The notes under the pieces: model-generated
Seen by the model: the letters and a program-made list of their open reading frames with translations, nothing else
Databases searched by the model: none
What the model was told of the DNA's origin: nothing
NCBI RefSeq assembly: GCF_002843235.3
Contig: NZ_CP031123.2
Span: 3,038,001-3,102,000 of the forward strand
Direction of reading: 5' to 3'
Length of the DNA: 64,000 bases
Source: Providencia huaxiensis
GTDB lineage: Bacteria > Pseudomonadota > Gammaproteobacteria > Enterobacterales > Enterobacteriaceae
Translations under genes and position numbers: made by a program
Part shown: positions 43,112-52,189 of the stretch, in pieces
How positions within the stretch are numbered: position 1 is the first letter of the stretch
Layout: each line of letters opens with the position of its first letter

Positions 43112-44089
43112 GTGACTATACACCCGTTTTTTCGTTATAAACTTGCTTTAGCGCTGTCACTCGTTATCCATATCATTGTCATTATGTTTATCGCCCTACA
43201 AATAGGTAGGGCGGTACCTATAGTGGAAGGGACGGAAACGATAACTTTATCTCTAGGGGGAGCAATGGGCTCTTCAGGGGGCACAGGAGAACAAAGTAGT
43301 AAGAGACAAGCGCAATTACAAGAAGTTGTATCAGAATCCCCCTCGAAGGCTGAAGCTGCTTCCCAACAGAAGCAGGTTAGCAAGTCTCAACCGAATGAAA
43401 GTAAAATACCTTCAAAAGCTCAACTTAAAAATTCATTGATTCCAGTGAATGTTCCCGTTGATAACACGATTGAATCGCCTTTACTCACGCAAAAAACAAA
43501 AGTAAATACAAAACCGGAAATCAGTCAGTCTGTACAAGGAAAAAAACAAGAAAAGCAAAGTAAATTACTGAACAATAACTCTCGAAATAACACAGAAAAT
43601 CAACTTATTGCTAATAAGATAAGCCATGAGATGCAACAAGGCTCACAAGAAACGGCTAAAGAAATGCCATCTAATTTAACTGATGAAAATCATTCTTCCG
43701 CAAACCCATCCGCTTCAGAGAGTAATCAAAGTGGTAAAGGGAATAATATATTATCTGGTAATAGCCAATTTTCGGATAATGGTGATGGAAGTTATACTGC
43801 ACTCGGTTCGAGTGGTATTTCCTATACAATTTTACAGGATGCAACCCCTAAGTATCCGAAAGAGGCTCGCTCCTTAGGTTATACAAAAGTGGTTAAAGTA
43901 CAACTCCGGCTATTAGTTGGATTAGATGGTCAAATTGAGTCCGTTGAAATACTAAATAATAAAATTCCTGATTTAGGTTTTAAAGAAGAAGCGGTTAAAG
44001 CGATTAAAAAAATGGTCTTTAAGCCCATTGTTTATCAAGGACAAAATATTAAAATGTATTTTAAAAAAACCGTCATCTTTCAATATTAG
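43112..44089 (+). CDS. TonB-family energy transducer paired with the receptor
   Basis: The 325-residue protein has an N-terminal membrane anchor (about 11-31), a long low-complexity periplasmic linker (about 50-235) and a TonB C-terminal domain (about 245-325) containing YPKEARSLGYTKVVKVQLRL. The linker is rich in Gln, Ser, Asn and Lys, not the Pro-Glu/Pro-Lys repeats of classical TonB. It starts with GTG after an AGGAAAC ribosome-binding site. It is probably a dedicated partner of the upstream receptor; no exbB or exbD is nearby, so it would need those from elsewhere. Confidence 0.85.
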   Translation: MTIHPFFRYKLALALSLVIHIIVIMFIALQIGRAVPIVEGTETITLSLGGAMGSSGGTGEQSSKRQAQLQEVVSESPSKAEAASQQKQVSKSQPNESKIPSKAQLKNSLIPVNVPVDNTIESPLLTQKTKVNTKPEISQSVQGKKQEKQSKLLNNNSRNNTENQLIANKISHEMQQGSQETAKEMPSNLTDENHSSANPSASESNQSGKGNNILSGNSQFSDNGDGSYTALGSSGISYTILQDATPKYPKEARSLGYTKVVKVQLRLLVGLDGQIESVEILNNKIPDLGFKEEAVKAIKKMVFKPIVYQGQNIKMYFKKTVIFQY

Positions 44090-44114
44090 CCACAAACCAT
44101 CGTATCGTTGGATA

Positions 44115-44152
44115 GGAAAAAAGGTACAGCGAACCCTCACTGTACCTTTGCA
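44115..44152. terminator. Bidirectional terminator between the TonB gene and tnaB
   Basis: AAAGGTACAG/CTGTACCTTT (44120-44129 with 44140-44149) has a 10-nt loop. An A6 run on the left gives T6 on the minus strand, so it can end both converging units. Confidence 0.82.
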
Positions 44153-44180
44153 GTTATTTTACAGCCTGTGTTTTGAAAAA

Positions 44181-45428
44181 TTAACGGTATATCGGTAACA
44201 AATTAAACTGCGCTAACAATTGGCAAATAATGCCGACGACTCCAAAGGCGATAACGGCATAAATTAACCCTTTTCCGCCCCACACTTTGAATCTAGAATC
44301 AGGAAAACGTTCTCTTACTTTTAATGCCATAACAGCAGGGCAAATAATTGCCCAGATACATGCAGCCATACCTGCATAAGCTATAGCGATTAAAAAACCA
44401 TTTGGGAATAACATGCAAAGAATAAGTGGTGGCAAGAAGCATAATAATGCAGATTTCATTCTACCCGATGGGTTGTCCTTAAAATTCAACGAAGCAAGAA
44501 TGTAATCAAATAACCCAATTGCGACGCCTAAGAATGAACAAAATACAGCACTAATAGAGAACCACAGTAAGAATGTTGCGATATTTTTGCTATTGAGTAC
44601 TGCATATAGTGATTCAATAAATGCATCTAAATTACCACCTTTATTGATAATAGTTAAAAACTCAGGTCTAGGTAGGTTTCCCATCGTTCCTAATATCCAT
44701 AGAAAATAGAGAACCAATGCCAAAACACAACCAATAATACAGCTCTTAACAACCTTTCTTTCATTCTCATGGTATAACTTATATAAGCTACAAACGTTAC
44801 CATGATAACCAAAAGATGTGATTGCATAGGGAATAATAATAAAAACAAATGGTAGTAATGATGCTTGCCCACCTTCTACTGGTGAGGTTAACAGTAAGTC
44901 TGTTTTAACAATAAGAAATAGTCCAGAGAAAGCCAGTACAAACAAAATTATTTTGATAAATAAAAATAGTGATGTTAAACGACTTGCCCCGATACCACTC
45001 CACCAAATACTCGCGCCTAAGATTAAGGTGAATAAAATAAATATCAATCTTAGATTTATGCTGTATCCGTAAATGGCAGCGGCTTCTTTAATAACTGAAC
45101 CTGCTGCAGATATATAGGCATATATTAATATATAAAGTACAAATATTAATGCTATATTGGCAATGTAACATGCCCATTTTGGTAATAGTTCTTTAGATAT
45201 AAAAAAGTAATTCGTTCCTGAACCATATTTTGATATACATTCTAGAATATATATTCCAGAGTGAAACATAAAAAAGCAAACAATTAATAAAATAACTACA
45301 GAGTTAATAAACCAAGCTCCTGCCATAATAGTAGGCAAACTAAACATTCCTGCCCCTATCATGGCACCGCCTAGCACAAAACCCCCTACCATTATGGAGG
45401 GTTCTTTCTTGGCTGCCGAATTATTCAT
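44181..45428 (-). CDS. tnaB: Aromatic amino acid permease, probably tryptophan-specific TnaB
   Basis: The 415-residue permease has about 11 membrane segments of the hydroxy/aromatic amino acid permease family (Mtr/TnaB/TyrP). The N-terminal GGFVLGGAMIGAGMFSLPTI motif is typical. I choose the ATG at 45428 (MNNSAAKKEPSIMVGG); the longer frame from 45479 passes through an intercistronic hairpin. Its position directly downstream of tnaA makes tryptophan import for indole production the likely role. Confidence 0.9.
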   Translation of the reverse strand: MNNSAAKKEPSIMVGGFVLGGAMIGAGMFSLPTIMAGAWFINSVVILLIVCFFMFHSGIYILECISKYGSGTNYFFISKELLPKWACYIANIALIFVLYILIYAYISAAGSVIKEAAAIYGYSINLRLIFILFTLILGASIWWSGIGASRLTSLFLFIKIILFVLAFSGLFLIVKTDLLLTSPVEGGQASLLPFVFIIIPYAITSFGYHGNVCSLYKLYHENERKVVKSCIIGCVLALVLYFLWILGTMGNLPRPEFLTIINKGGNLDAFIESLYAVLNSKNIATFLLWFSISAVFCSFLGVAIGLFDYILASLNFKDNPSGRMKSALLCFLPPLILCMLFPNGFLIAIAYAGMAACIWAIICPAVMALKVRERFPDSRFKVWGGKGLIYAVIAFGVVGIICQLLAQFNLLPIYR

Positions 45429-45454
45429 GGTGTTTACCTTAAGAATAAGGATGA

Positions 45455-45477
45455 GGTTCCCGCATTGCACGGGAACC
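45455..45477 (-). repeat. Hairpin between tnaA and tnaB
   Basis: GGTTCCCG/CGGGAACC (45455-45462 with 45470-45477) has a 7-nt loop and no T run. It is likely an mRNA-stability or partial-attenuation element that sets the tnaA/tnaB ratio. Confidence 0.55.
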
Positions 45478-45491
45478 ATAAGAACAACCTA

Positions 45492-46895
45492 TTATTTAAT
45501 TGGTTTTAATCTCGCAGTAAAGTGTCTTAATACTGGCGGTTCATATTCGAAATCTAGCCCTTTTAGGGTTGCAAATTTATCTTTTAAGCCAATCAGAGCA
45601 TCTGCAATGTAATCCATGTGGTCATTGGTATAAACCCGTCTAGCAATCGTTAATCGCATAAACTCCATATCAGCATGTTTTTGTTTACCCGTTTCAGGAT
45701 CACGGCCTAATAAGAATGAACCAATTTCAACCGCACGAACACCTGATTCTAAATAAAGTGCGTTAATTACCGCTTGAGCTGGGAACTGATCACCTGGAAT
45801 ATGTGGAACAAGTTTCTTACAGTCAACAAATACCGCATGGCCGCCTGTAGGATACTGAATTGAAATACCACCTTCACGTAAACGGTCACCTAAATATTTA
45901 ACTTGGCCAATACGATAATGCAGATATTCTTCTCCAGCCCCTTCTTCAAGCCCCTGTACCATTGCTGCCATATCACGCCCTGCAAGACCACCATAAGTCA
46001 CGAAACCTTCCATTGGTACGCAACGCTGTCTTGCTAAGGTAAAGATTTTTTCATCATTTTTAATACTGACTAACCCACCAATATTTAATAATGGGTCTTT
46101 TTTCGCTGACATTGTTAATGCATCAGCATATTTATACATATCGAGAATGATTTCTTTGATAGTAGAATTTTTATATTTAGGATCACGTTCTTTAATAAAA
46201 TACGCATTTTCACAGAAGCGCGCAGAGTCCATAACAACAAAAATATTATGTTGTTTTGCAATTTCATAAACTTCTTTTAGGTTAGCCATAGATACTGGCT
46301 GACCGCCCGCACTATTACAAGTTACTGTAGAAACGATAGCCACAACGTTTTCTGCACCATGCTTTGCAATATTATCTTTTAATTTTTGAATATCAAAGTT
46401 ACCTTTCCAGTCATCATAAGTATCCGAGTCATAGGCTTTTTCGGTAACAATATTAATTGCTTTACAACCGTTTAATTCAACGTGCGCTGCGGTTGTATCA
46501 AAGTGGAAGTTAGAAATAAATACAGGTTTTTTTGCGCCGCCTTGTTCCTGTTTAACTTTCAATAATACAGGGAACAACATATTTTCAGCACCGCGACCTT
46601 GGTGAGCAGGAATGATATAATCATAGTCAAACATCTCTTTCACTTTATCTTTTAAATCATAATAGTTACGAGATCCTGCATATGCTTCATCACCGGTGAT
46701 CATTGCTGCCCACTGGTGGTCACTCATCGCATTGGTGCCTGAGTCAGTTAATAAATCAATATAAACCGCACTACTTGGCAGTAAAAATGGGTTATATCCT
46801 GCTTCTTTTAGCGCTGCTTCGCGTTCTTCTCTTGATGGAATACGGATATTTTCTACCATTTTAATACGGAATGGTTCTACAATTCTTTTAGCCAT
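45492..46895 (-). CDS. tnaA: Tryptophanase
   Basis: TnaA splits tryptophan to indole, pyruvate and ammonia with PLP. The 467-residue protein looks nearly identical to the Proteus vulgaris tryptophanase as I recall it (start [13 protein letters not shown], end [10 protein letters not shown]). The PLP-binding lysine is Lys266 in [10 protein letters not shown], and the [11 protein letters not shown] and THQGRGAE-type segments are present. It is followed by a permease and preceded by a TnaC leader peptide gene, so it is inducible by tryptophan. Tyrosine phenol-lyase is the nearest alternative but fits worse. Confidence 0.95.
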   Translation of the reverse strand: MAKRIVEPFRIKMVENIRIPSREEREAALKEAGYNPFLLPSSAVYIDLLTDSGTNAMSDHQWAAMITGDEAYAGSRNYYDLKDKVKEMFDYDYIIPAHQGRGAENMLFPVLLKVKQEQGGAKKPVFISNFHFDTTAAHVELNGCKAINIVTEKAYDSDTYDDWKGNFDIQKLKDNIAKHGAENVVAIVSTVTCNSAGGQPVSMANLKEVYEIAKQHNIFVVMDSARFCENAYFIKERDPKYKNSTIKEIILDMYKYADALTMSAKKDPLLNIGGLVSIKNDEKIFTLARQRCVPMEGFVTYGGLAGRDMAAMVQGLEEGAGEEYLHYRIGQVKYLGDRLREGGISIQYPTGGHAVFVDCKKLVPHIPGDQFPAQAVINALYLESGVRAVEIGSFLLGRDPETGKQKHADMEFMRLTIARRVYTNDHMDYIADALIGLKDKFATLKGLDFEYEPPVLRHFTARLKPIK

Positions 46896-46991
46896 GATAA
46901 TACCTTTAATTTTTCATTAAATAATAAATATTAGAGATTTAACCTATAATGAAATAAGTTAAAAAAACTTTAAGGAAAGAAAAAAGAAAGG
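46896..46991 (-). promoter_or_regulatory. tnaC-tnaA spacer with pyrimidine-rich, rut-like segment
   Basis: Just after the tnaC stop the minus-strand transcript reads CCTTTCTTTTTTCTTTCC, a G-free pyrimidine stretch suited to Rho loading. The spacer then becomes AT-rich and ends with AAAGG before the tnaA ATG. In the tna mechanism a ribosome stalled on tnaC blocks Rho access; that function here is inferred. Confidence 0.7.
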
Positions 46992-47093
46992 TTATTTATT
47001 TGGAAAGAAGAAGGCTAAGGAAATATCAATATTGAACCATTTCTTCATATAGAAGAAATACCTTGATATAAGTGATTCGTTTAACAAGAACAT
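46992..47093 (-). CDS. tnaC: Tryptophanase operon leader peptide TnaC
   Basis: This 33-residue frame has an AGGAG ribosome-binding site seven bases before its ATG. It encodes MKKWFNIDISLAFFFPNK at its C-terminus. Trp19, Asp23 and Pro31 keep the spacing of E. coli TnaC Trp12, Asp16 and Pro24, the residues required for tryptophan-dependent ribosome stalling. Unlike E. coli, two residues (Asn-Lys) follow the critical proline before the stop, as in the Proteus vulgaris leader. The gene lies 98 bases upstream of tnaA. Confidence 0.93.
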   Translation of the reverse strand: MFLLNESLISRYFFYMKKWFNIDISLAFFFPNK

Positions 47094-47129
47094 ACTATGA
47101 CTCCTATCAACGAGGAATTAGTACAACCG

Positions 47130-47243
47130 ACTGCCATTATATATATAACAGTTGTATTACCAAAGTAATCGCCATTGTCATAATATTGTACCTATATCAC
47201 ACTATTCTTGATATAGGCCAAAACAACTTGACTTAAATCACAG
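47130..47243 (-). promoter_or_regulatory. tna promoter region with CRP-like sites
   Basis: On the minus strand a TATAAT box lies at 47136-47141. A CRP-like site at 47186-47201 (perfect TGTGA half, second half TACAA) is centred about 60-65 bases upstream of the expected start, a class I position. A second TGTGA half-site lies at 47228-47243. Catabolite-controlled tna expression is known in relatives. Confidence 0.6.
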
Positions 47244-47382
47244 TATTAATCTCTATATCAAATTAAGAATTTAATATGATGATTTTTCGCTTAATCACAC
47301 CAATTAAGATATACATAAATAATGTAATTAGATAATTGCACAGGTTAATTTAGCTTAAACTTATTGCAACTTAAGTTAAATT

Positions 47383-47405
47383 GGTAAAATATTTTTTATT
47401 TTACC
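47383..47405 (-). terminator. Weak hairpin after the lipoprotein operon
   Basis: GGTAAAAT/ATTTTACC (47383-47390 with 47398-47405) has a 7-nt loop and no clear T run. It is a possible transcript end for the DUF799 operon. Confidence 0.35.
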
Positions 47406-47426
47406 CATTATTCAATCAATTAATAA

Positions 47427-48083
47427 TTACTGAGCATCTTTGCCATATTTAGGTGATCTAGGCCCATATAAGATACCATTAGGCTTACCTGCAGATAATA
47501 ACCTGACACTTGTTATACCCGCAATTGCATAGCTTTTGTCCGTCATTGTATCTACGATTTGGTTAACAACCGCTGAAACTAATGCTCCAATAATGCCATT
47601 TGAGGAAGAATTATTTTCAGCACTCGATGCCGTCGCGGAGCCACTCCATAATAATGTCCCTGTTCTGGCATCAACCAATTTCGCATCCGCGGTGACCCGA
47701 GTGTCACTAGAAATGACCTGATAACTTGTACCATACTCAGTAATATTCAAATAAAGTACTGCATCAGTACCAAAAATTTCGCGCAATTTTGCAGGTGGAA
47801 CAGCCTGAATATCGCCCGCATTTGTTATCCCATTTTGCTTAAATGTTTCTTCAACAACAGCAACAGGGAAAACATAATAACCCGCTTCAGCTAAAGGAAG
47901 CGTCGTTTGTGATAATAATCCATGACTGGCTTGTACTTCTGGTGAGCTATTTTGTGGTAACAGCACCAGAATACTTTTGGGCTTACTTTGATTAAATGCC
48001 GTGTAATCAACTTTCGTTGGCTGAGCACACCCCGTTAATAACCATGTCATTATCAATCCACAGACTATAAGTAAATGTTTCAT
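47427..48083 (-). CDS. DUF799 (GNA1162-family) outer-membrane lipoprotein
   Basis: The 218-residue lipoprotein has a signal peptide ending in the lipobox LLTGC (lipid Cys at about 19). The remainder matches the GNA1162/DUF799 family, with SHGLLSQTTLPLAEAGYYVFPV and a Gly/Ser-rich C-terminal part. The fold resembles TolB/CsgG N-terminal domains, and the GNA1162 protein of Neisseria is a surface-antigen candidate. Its start overlaps the preceding DUF4810 gene by four bases. The exact role of the trio is unknown. Confidence 0.85.
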   Translation of the reverse strand: MKHLLIVCGLIMTWLLTGCAQPTKVDYTAFNQSKPKSILVLLPQNSSPEVQASHGLLSQTTLPLAEAGYYVFPVAVVEETFKQNGITNAGDIQAVPPAKLREIFGTDAVLYLNITEYGTSYQVISSDTRVTADAKLVDARTGTLLWSGSATASSAENNSSSNGIIGALVSAVVNQIVDTMTDKSYAIAGITSVRLLSAGKPNGILYGPRSPKYGKDAQ

Positions 48084-48433
48084 TTTACTTTTCCTTTATT
48101 CTTCATGAGAAAATCCATGTAAGCCGCAGATTCTGGATACAATGCTTTTTCTGCAGTAAATTCTTGCATTGCAAGATCAATCGCTCCGGTTGTTGAATAC
48201 AATAACCCTAAATGCGCATGCAGCCCCGGTGGAGTTGCCAAACCATTTGCTTTACTCATTTCCAAATTCTTTTTCAAAGCTTGAATTTGTTCTTGAGGGC
48301 CAGTTTCTGTTTGTTGGTAATATTGGTAAACCGTTGTTTGATAACCGTCCCAGTGATATAGCGGTTTTGGTTCATTAGCACAGCCATTTAATAAAATAGT
48401 ACCGGCTAAAACAGCCAATAATTTAATTTTCAT
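48080..48433 (-). CDS. DUF4810 lipoprotein
   Basis: This 117-residue lipoprotein has the lipobox LLNGC (Cys at about 18) followed by EPKPLYHWDGYQTTVYQYY, typical of DUF4810. A short helical TPR-like part follows (GLHAHLGLLYSTTGAIDLAM). It is the middle gene of the three-lipoprotein operon, 9 bases after the CsgG-like gene and overlapping the DUF799 gene. Confidence 0.85.
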   Translation of the reverse strand: MKIKLLAVLAGTILLNGCANEPKPLYHWDGYQTTVYQYYQQTETGPQEQIQALKKNLEMSKANGLATPPGLHAHLGLLYSTTGAIDLAMQEFTAEKALYPESAAYMDFLMKNKGKVK

Positions 48434-48442
48434 GTTATTCCC

Positions 48443-49117
48443 TTATTTAGCTGGCTGCCATGCACCACTTTCAATACCAGAAACTAAGTTATTTACAGCT
48501 TCCCTAATTGCTAAATCTAATACTTTGCCATTTAAAGTTGAGTCATAACTGGCTGTGCCACCAAAACCAATCACTTCCCTATTTGATAATTCATATTCAC
48601 CAGCACCTTGTGAAGAAAATACCACTTCAGATGTTTGAACATTAACAACGTTTAAATTAACTTTGGCATAAGCGACTTGTGATTTTCCACGCCCTAAAAT
48701 ACCGAATAACTGGCGATCTCCTACTTCTTTTCGCCCAAATTCAGTCACATCACCAGTAATCACGTAAGTTGCACCTTTTAACTGTTGCGATTGGCCTTTA
48801 ATTCCAGCTTCTTCTTTAAGTTCTTGCATATTTGCACGGTCTAATACATTAAAACGCCCCGTTTGCTGCAAATGTGTCATCAAAATAGTTTTAGATTGAT
48901 TACCTAAGCGATCAACGCCATCAGAGAAAATGCCATTCATATAACTAGAACGATTATCAAATTTCCCTATTGATATTGGGCTTTTAGGACCTGAATATTG
49001 CGTGTTATATGTTGCAACTTTTTCTACGGCTAAGGAACGAGAAGATTCTTTAGCACAACCGGTTAATAATGCACTTGCAATAAAAATTGATGCAATGCTG
49101 ATTTTGGATATATTCAT
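48443..49117 (-). CDS. CsgG/HfaB-family lipoprotein
   Basis: The 224-residue protein has a lipoprotein signal with LLTGC (Cys at about 21). A CsgG-type domain follows, with PISIGKFDNRS, LMTHLQQTGRFNVLDRANMQEL and YVITGDVTEFGRKEV. In curli systems CsgG forms the outer-membrane secretion pore. This member is shorter and lies with DUF4810 and DUF799 genes, not with curlin genes. Pore formation is therefore uncertain. It is the first gene of the operon, with about 580 bases of AT-rich sequence upstream. Confidence 0.85.
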   Translation of the reverse strand: MNISKISIASIFIASALLTGCAKESSRSLAVEKVATYNTQYSGPKSPISIGKFDNRSSYMNGIFSDGVDRLGNQSKTILMTHLQQTGRFNVLDRANMQELKEEAGIKGQSQQLKGATYVITGDVTEFGRKEVGDRQLFGILGRGKSQVAYAKVNLNVVNVQTSEVVFSSQGAGEYELSNREVIGFGGTASYDSTLNGKVLDLAIREAVNNLVSGIESGAWQPAK

Positions 49118-49695
49118 TTAGCTATCTCAATTAAAAGAAAATTAGAATTAGAATTAATTTTTGCATTGTTATTTTGCATTAAATGAAAAACCGAATCTAG
49201 TCAAGATTACTTATTTTTTATCTTATATTTAGTTTTACTTTCAATTACTATAGTATTCATAAAGTAACTAGGGTTTACTAAAATGGTTTTCCAAAATAAA
49301 ATCAACCGTTTGATTATGTATTGATAGATTTAGAGGAAATGATTTAATTAGTAATCTTTAGTGATGATATCTAATATGGCCACGTATAATTAGTAATGTA
49401 TAGTATTAACTGTATTTATTGGATTCTAATTATAATTTCCTAATTAGCGGTTATATTTCCATATAATAAGTTAAAGTTGTCTATTTTTTCAATGTGTCAT
49501 TGGAAAGAGGCCTTTCTCATCTTGCATGTGCAGATTTACTGCAAACTATATCCATTTCCTGCATTAATTTAACCTTTAGTTAACATTAAGCATTGTACTT
49601 TACCTTAGAAACGTTGAGTGTAACTAAGTCACCTTGGACTCAAGAAATAGGCTTGTAATTAAAAAAATCAAACCCTCACCATAAGAGAGTTAGCC
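49118..49695. other. AT-rich non-coding gap between divergent lipoprotein operon and MFS gene
   Basis: These 578 bases are strongly AT-rich with short irregular repeats (for example AATTAGAATTAGAATTAA near 49143). No reading frame or strong hairpin was found. It presumably contains both divergent promoters; I could not assign specific boxes. Confidence 0.5.
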
Positions 49696-50991
49696 ATGAC
49701 AATGCAAACAATCGCAGTGAAATCATTTGGTTCTACAAAAACAACATCTAAAGTTTTACTCATTTGTTGGATGAGTATTTTATTTGAAGGTTATGATGTC
49801 GGTGTTATGGGGGCAGTTTTACCTACACTTGCTGAATATAAACAGTGGAATTTATCTCCTCTAGAACTAGGTGCTTTGAGTAGCTATGCGCTTGTTGGGA
49901 TGTTTTTCGGCGCGTTTATCATCGGTACTTTGAGTGAATTGTATGGTCGGCGCCGCATGTTACTTGCTTGTGTTACCTTATTTTCATTGACCATGTTAGG
50001 CGCAGCATTCGCACCAACACCTTGGCTTTTTGGTTTAATGCGTTTTATTGGTGGCATTGGTTTAGGAGGAGTTATTCCTGTTGCAGCGGCACTCACGATT
50101 GAATATTCCCCAACAGAAAAACGCTCTTTTAACTATGGAATTATGTATTCAGGATATTCATTAGGTATATTAAGTGCCGCGCTCGTCGCAATGTGGTTAT
50201 TAGAACACTTTGGTTGGCGTAGCGTGATTGCATTTGGTGCATTACCTCTATTACTTATTTGGCCAATGGCGCGTATTCTGCCTGAGTCATTAGAATATTT
50301 GACACACAAGGGCTTACATTCTGAAGCTCAAACTCTCGCTAAAAAACTCGACATTGATTACCAATCATCTTCAGAATATGTGCAACATAAATCACAAAGT
50401 ATTAAAGAGATTGTAGCAGTCGTATTTGCTTGGCGTCATTTGCGTGCCACCGCTTGCTTCTGGGTTGCATTATTCTGTGGGATGCTATTAGTTTACGGGT
50501 TAAATACTTGGCTGCCATCTATTATGCGAAAAGAAGGTTATAACCTTGGCTCTAGTTTAACATTTTTAATTGTGTTCAGTTTAGCCTCCGCATTAGGTGG
50601 ATTATTTCTCGGAAAAATTGCAGATAAATATGGCGTACGTAATTCTGTCGCATTTTTCTTTTTACTGGGTGCAATCGGTGTGGGTTGCTTGATATTCAAG
50701 CAAAATATCTATATGAATTACGTTCTCGTGGCTTTTGCAGGTGTTGGAAGTATTTCTGCCGCACTCATATTAACGGGTTATATTGCCAATTATTATCCAT
50801 CCAATGCACGAGCTTCCGCAACAGGTTGGGCCCTCAGTTTTTCTCGAATTGGCGCAATGACAGGCCCTATGTTTGGTGCTTATATCGCTAGCCTGGGGAT
50901 TGCCACTAGCTGGAATTTTATTGCTTTTGCTATCGTTGCCGTCATCGCAGCTACCGCGGTTATTTTGTTACCTAAACAACGCGCACTATAA
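49696..50991 (+). CDS. MFS transporter, aromatic acid:H+ symporter type
   Basis: The 431-residue protein has 12 hydrophobic segments. MFS motifs are present: FEGYDVGVMGAVLPTL in helix 1, GTLSELYGRRRMLL in loop 2-3, and a related GKIADKYGVRNSVAF in the second half. This pattern is closest to the AAHS group (PcaK, BenK, MhpT), which imports aromatic or related carboxylates. An AGAGAG ribosome-binding site precedes the ATG. No catabolic gene adjoins it, so the substrate is unknown. It could serve the tna or hut-linked regions, but that is speculation. Confidence 0.8.
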   Translation: MTMQTIAVKSFGSTKTTSKVLLICWMSILFEGYDVGVMGAVLPTLAEYKQWNLSPLELGALSSYALVGMFFGAFIIGTLSELYGRRRMLLACVTLFSLTMLGAAFAPTPWLFGLMRFIGGIGLGGVIPVAAALTIEYSPTEKRSFNYGIMYSGYSLGILSAALVAMWLLEHFGWRSVIAFGALPLLLIWPMARILPESLEYLTHKGLHSEAQTLAKKLDIDYQSSSEYVQHKSQSIKEIVAVVFAWRHLRATACFWVALFCGMLLVYGLNTWLPSIMRKEGYNLGSSLTFLIVFSLASALGGLFLGKIADKYGVRNSVAFFFLLGAIGVGCLIFKQNIYMNYVLVAFAGVGSISAALILTGYIANYYPSNARASATGWALSFSRIGAMTGPMFGAYIASLGIATSWNFIAFAIVAVIAATAVILLPKQRAL

Positions 50992-50994
50992 TGA

Positions 50995-51026
50995 CAAAAA
51001 AGGATAGGGTTTTCCCCTATCCTTCT
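50995..51026. terminator. Bidirectional terminator after the MFS gene
   Basis: AAGGATAGGG/CCCTATCCTT (51000-51009 with 51015-51024) has a 5-nt loop. A-rich sequence on the left gives a T6 run on the minus strand, so it fits the minus-strand pair best and also ends the MFS gene. Confidence 0.8.
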
Positions 51027-51058
51027 TGAATGAGAACGCACTAAACCATCACTAGGTA

Positions 51059-52189
51059 TCAATGCAAAGATTGATAAGAAACTTGAGCTCCCTTAGTTAA
51101 TTTATCTTCATTCGAATAAGTACTTTCTATTTCAATTAAGGATTGATCCGCCATATTGTATATTTTGTTATACAAAGGAAACTGAGGACGATAACGGATC
51201 TCTTTCGTGGCAAAATCCATCATTAAATATTGTTGCGAACCTCTAACTATATTCGAAACAATTAAACCTTGATTGCCGACTTCTAAGCTGTTCATGTGGT
51301 TATAACCGCTTTCTGCCATCACCTCAAAATGACCATTAGTATGAAATTGCATCAAAGAAAATAAGCGACGTGAGGGCTCTTGAGCAACTACAAAAATATC
51401 ACCATTACGATTTTGTGCTGATTCATTGATCCTGACAGGCAGCCATTTACTGCTAATAACCTGTTTTGTTGAGATATCCATAATAACTTCTAATGATCCC
51501 ATTTGGTTGCCATAGCTATACCACATCACTATTTTATCTCGATATGTTGCATAAGAAAAATTTGAATTTCCTTCAATTTCTTCAGGATATAATGACTTGG
51601 CTAAATCTCGAACATTCATAAAATGTTCCCATGTCATTCCTTTATCAGCACTGATAAAAATATTTTCATTATCCGCAACAACATAGAAAGGAGAGCTTTT
51701 AGATAAGTAGATTTTTCCCATAATCAACGTTGAAAATAGCTTGCCAGTTTTTTTACTCCAAGGTGTAAATTCACTCACTGAAAAATCAGTTAAGTTAATT
51801 TTTTGATAGCCATCACTGAACATCATTAAACATTGTTTTCTTTCACAAACCGCATTATAGAAACTTTGATCGCTATGAGTAATAAAATGCACGCCATTAT
51901 TATCTGCAAATAAAATCTGGTTATCATATTCGCTTGAAGGCATATAAGTATTATAAGAAGAGTAATAATAATTAGAACGGCCACTTTTTTTAGCTACAAT
52001 TAGCATCCCATTTTCTGCTGGAAATGTTGTTGCAAAATCATAACTACCAATCGGGAAGCTATTTTTATTGTGGTTTTTCCACTGCCAATCAACCGTACCA
52101 GCACGAATAAAAATAATAAAAGTGAAAGCGAGACTTAGTGCAAACACCAAAGCCAAAAAGAGAAAACGTTTACTCAGAAATGGGTTCAT
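51059..52189 (-). CDS. Membrane-anchored protein with sialidase-type Asp-box, function unknown
   Basis: I do not recognise this 376-residue protein. It has one N-terminal hydrophobic anchor (about 10-29). A presumably periplasmic region follows, rich in short beta-strands, including an Asp-box motif SADKGMTWEHF (S-x-D-x-G-x-T-W) near residue 180. Asp-boxes mark bladed propellers such as sialidases and Vps10 proteins, so a beta-propeller is likely. Only one clear Asp-box is seen and no catalytic residues can be assigned. It overlaps the upstream 417-residue gene by four bases, so the two form an operon. Confidence 0.75.
   Translation of the reverse strand: MNPFLSKRFLFLALVFALSLAFTFIIFIRAGTVDWQWKNHNKNSFPIGSYDFATTFPAENGMLIVAKKSGRSNYYYSSYNTYMPSSEYDNQILFADNNGVHFITHSDQSFYNAVCERKQCLMMFSDGYQKINLTDFSVSEFTPWSKKTGKLFSTLIMGKIYLSKSSPFYVVADNENIFISADKGMTWEHFMNVRDLAKSLYPEEIEGNSNFSYATYRDKIVMWYSYGNQMGSLEVIMDISTKQVISSKWLPVRINESAQNRNGDIFVVAQEPSRRLFSLMQFHTNGHFEVMAESGYNHMNSLEVGNQGLIVSNIVRGSQQYLMMDFATKEIRYRPQFPLYNKIYNMADQSLIEIESTYSNEDKLTKGAQVSYQSLH

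Noticed and set aside
45492..46895. Tyrosine phenol-lyase as an alternative identity for the beta-eliminating lyase
   Set aside because: The sequence matches the Proteus tryptophanase pattern, and a TnaC leader and aromatic permease flank it.
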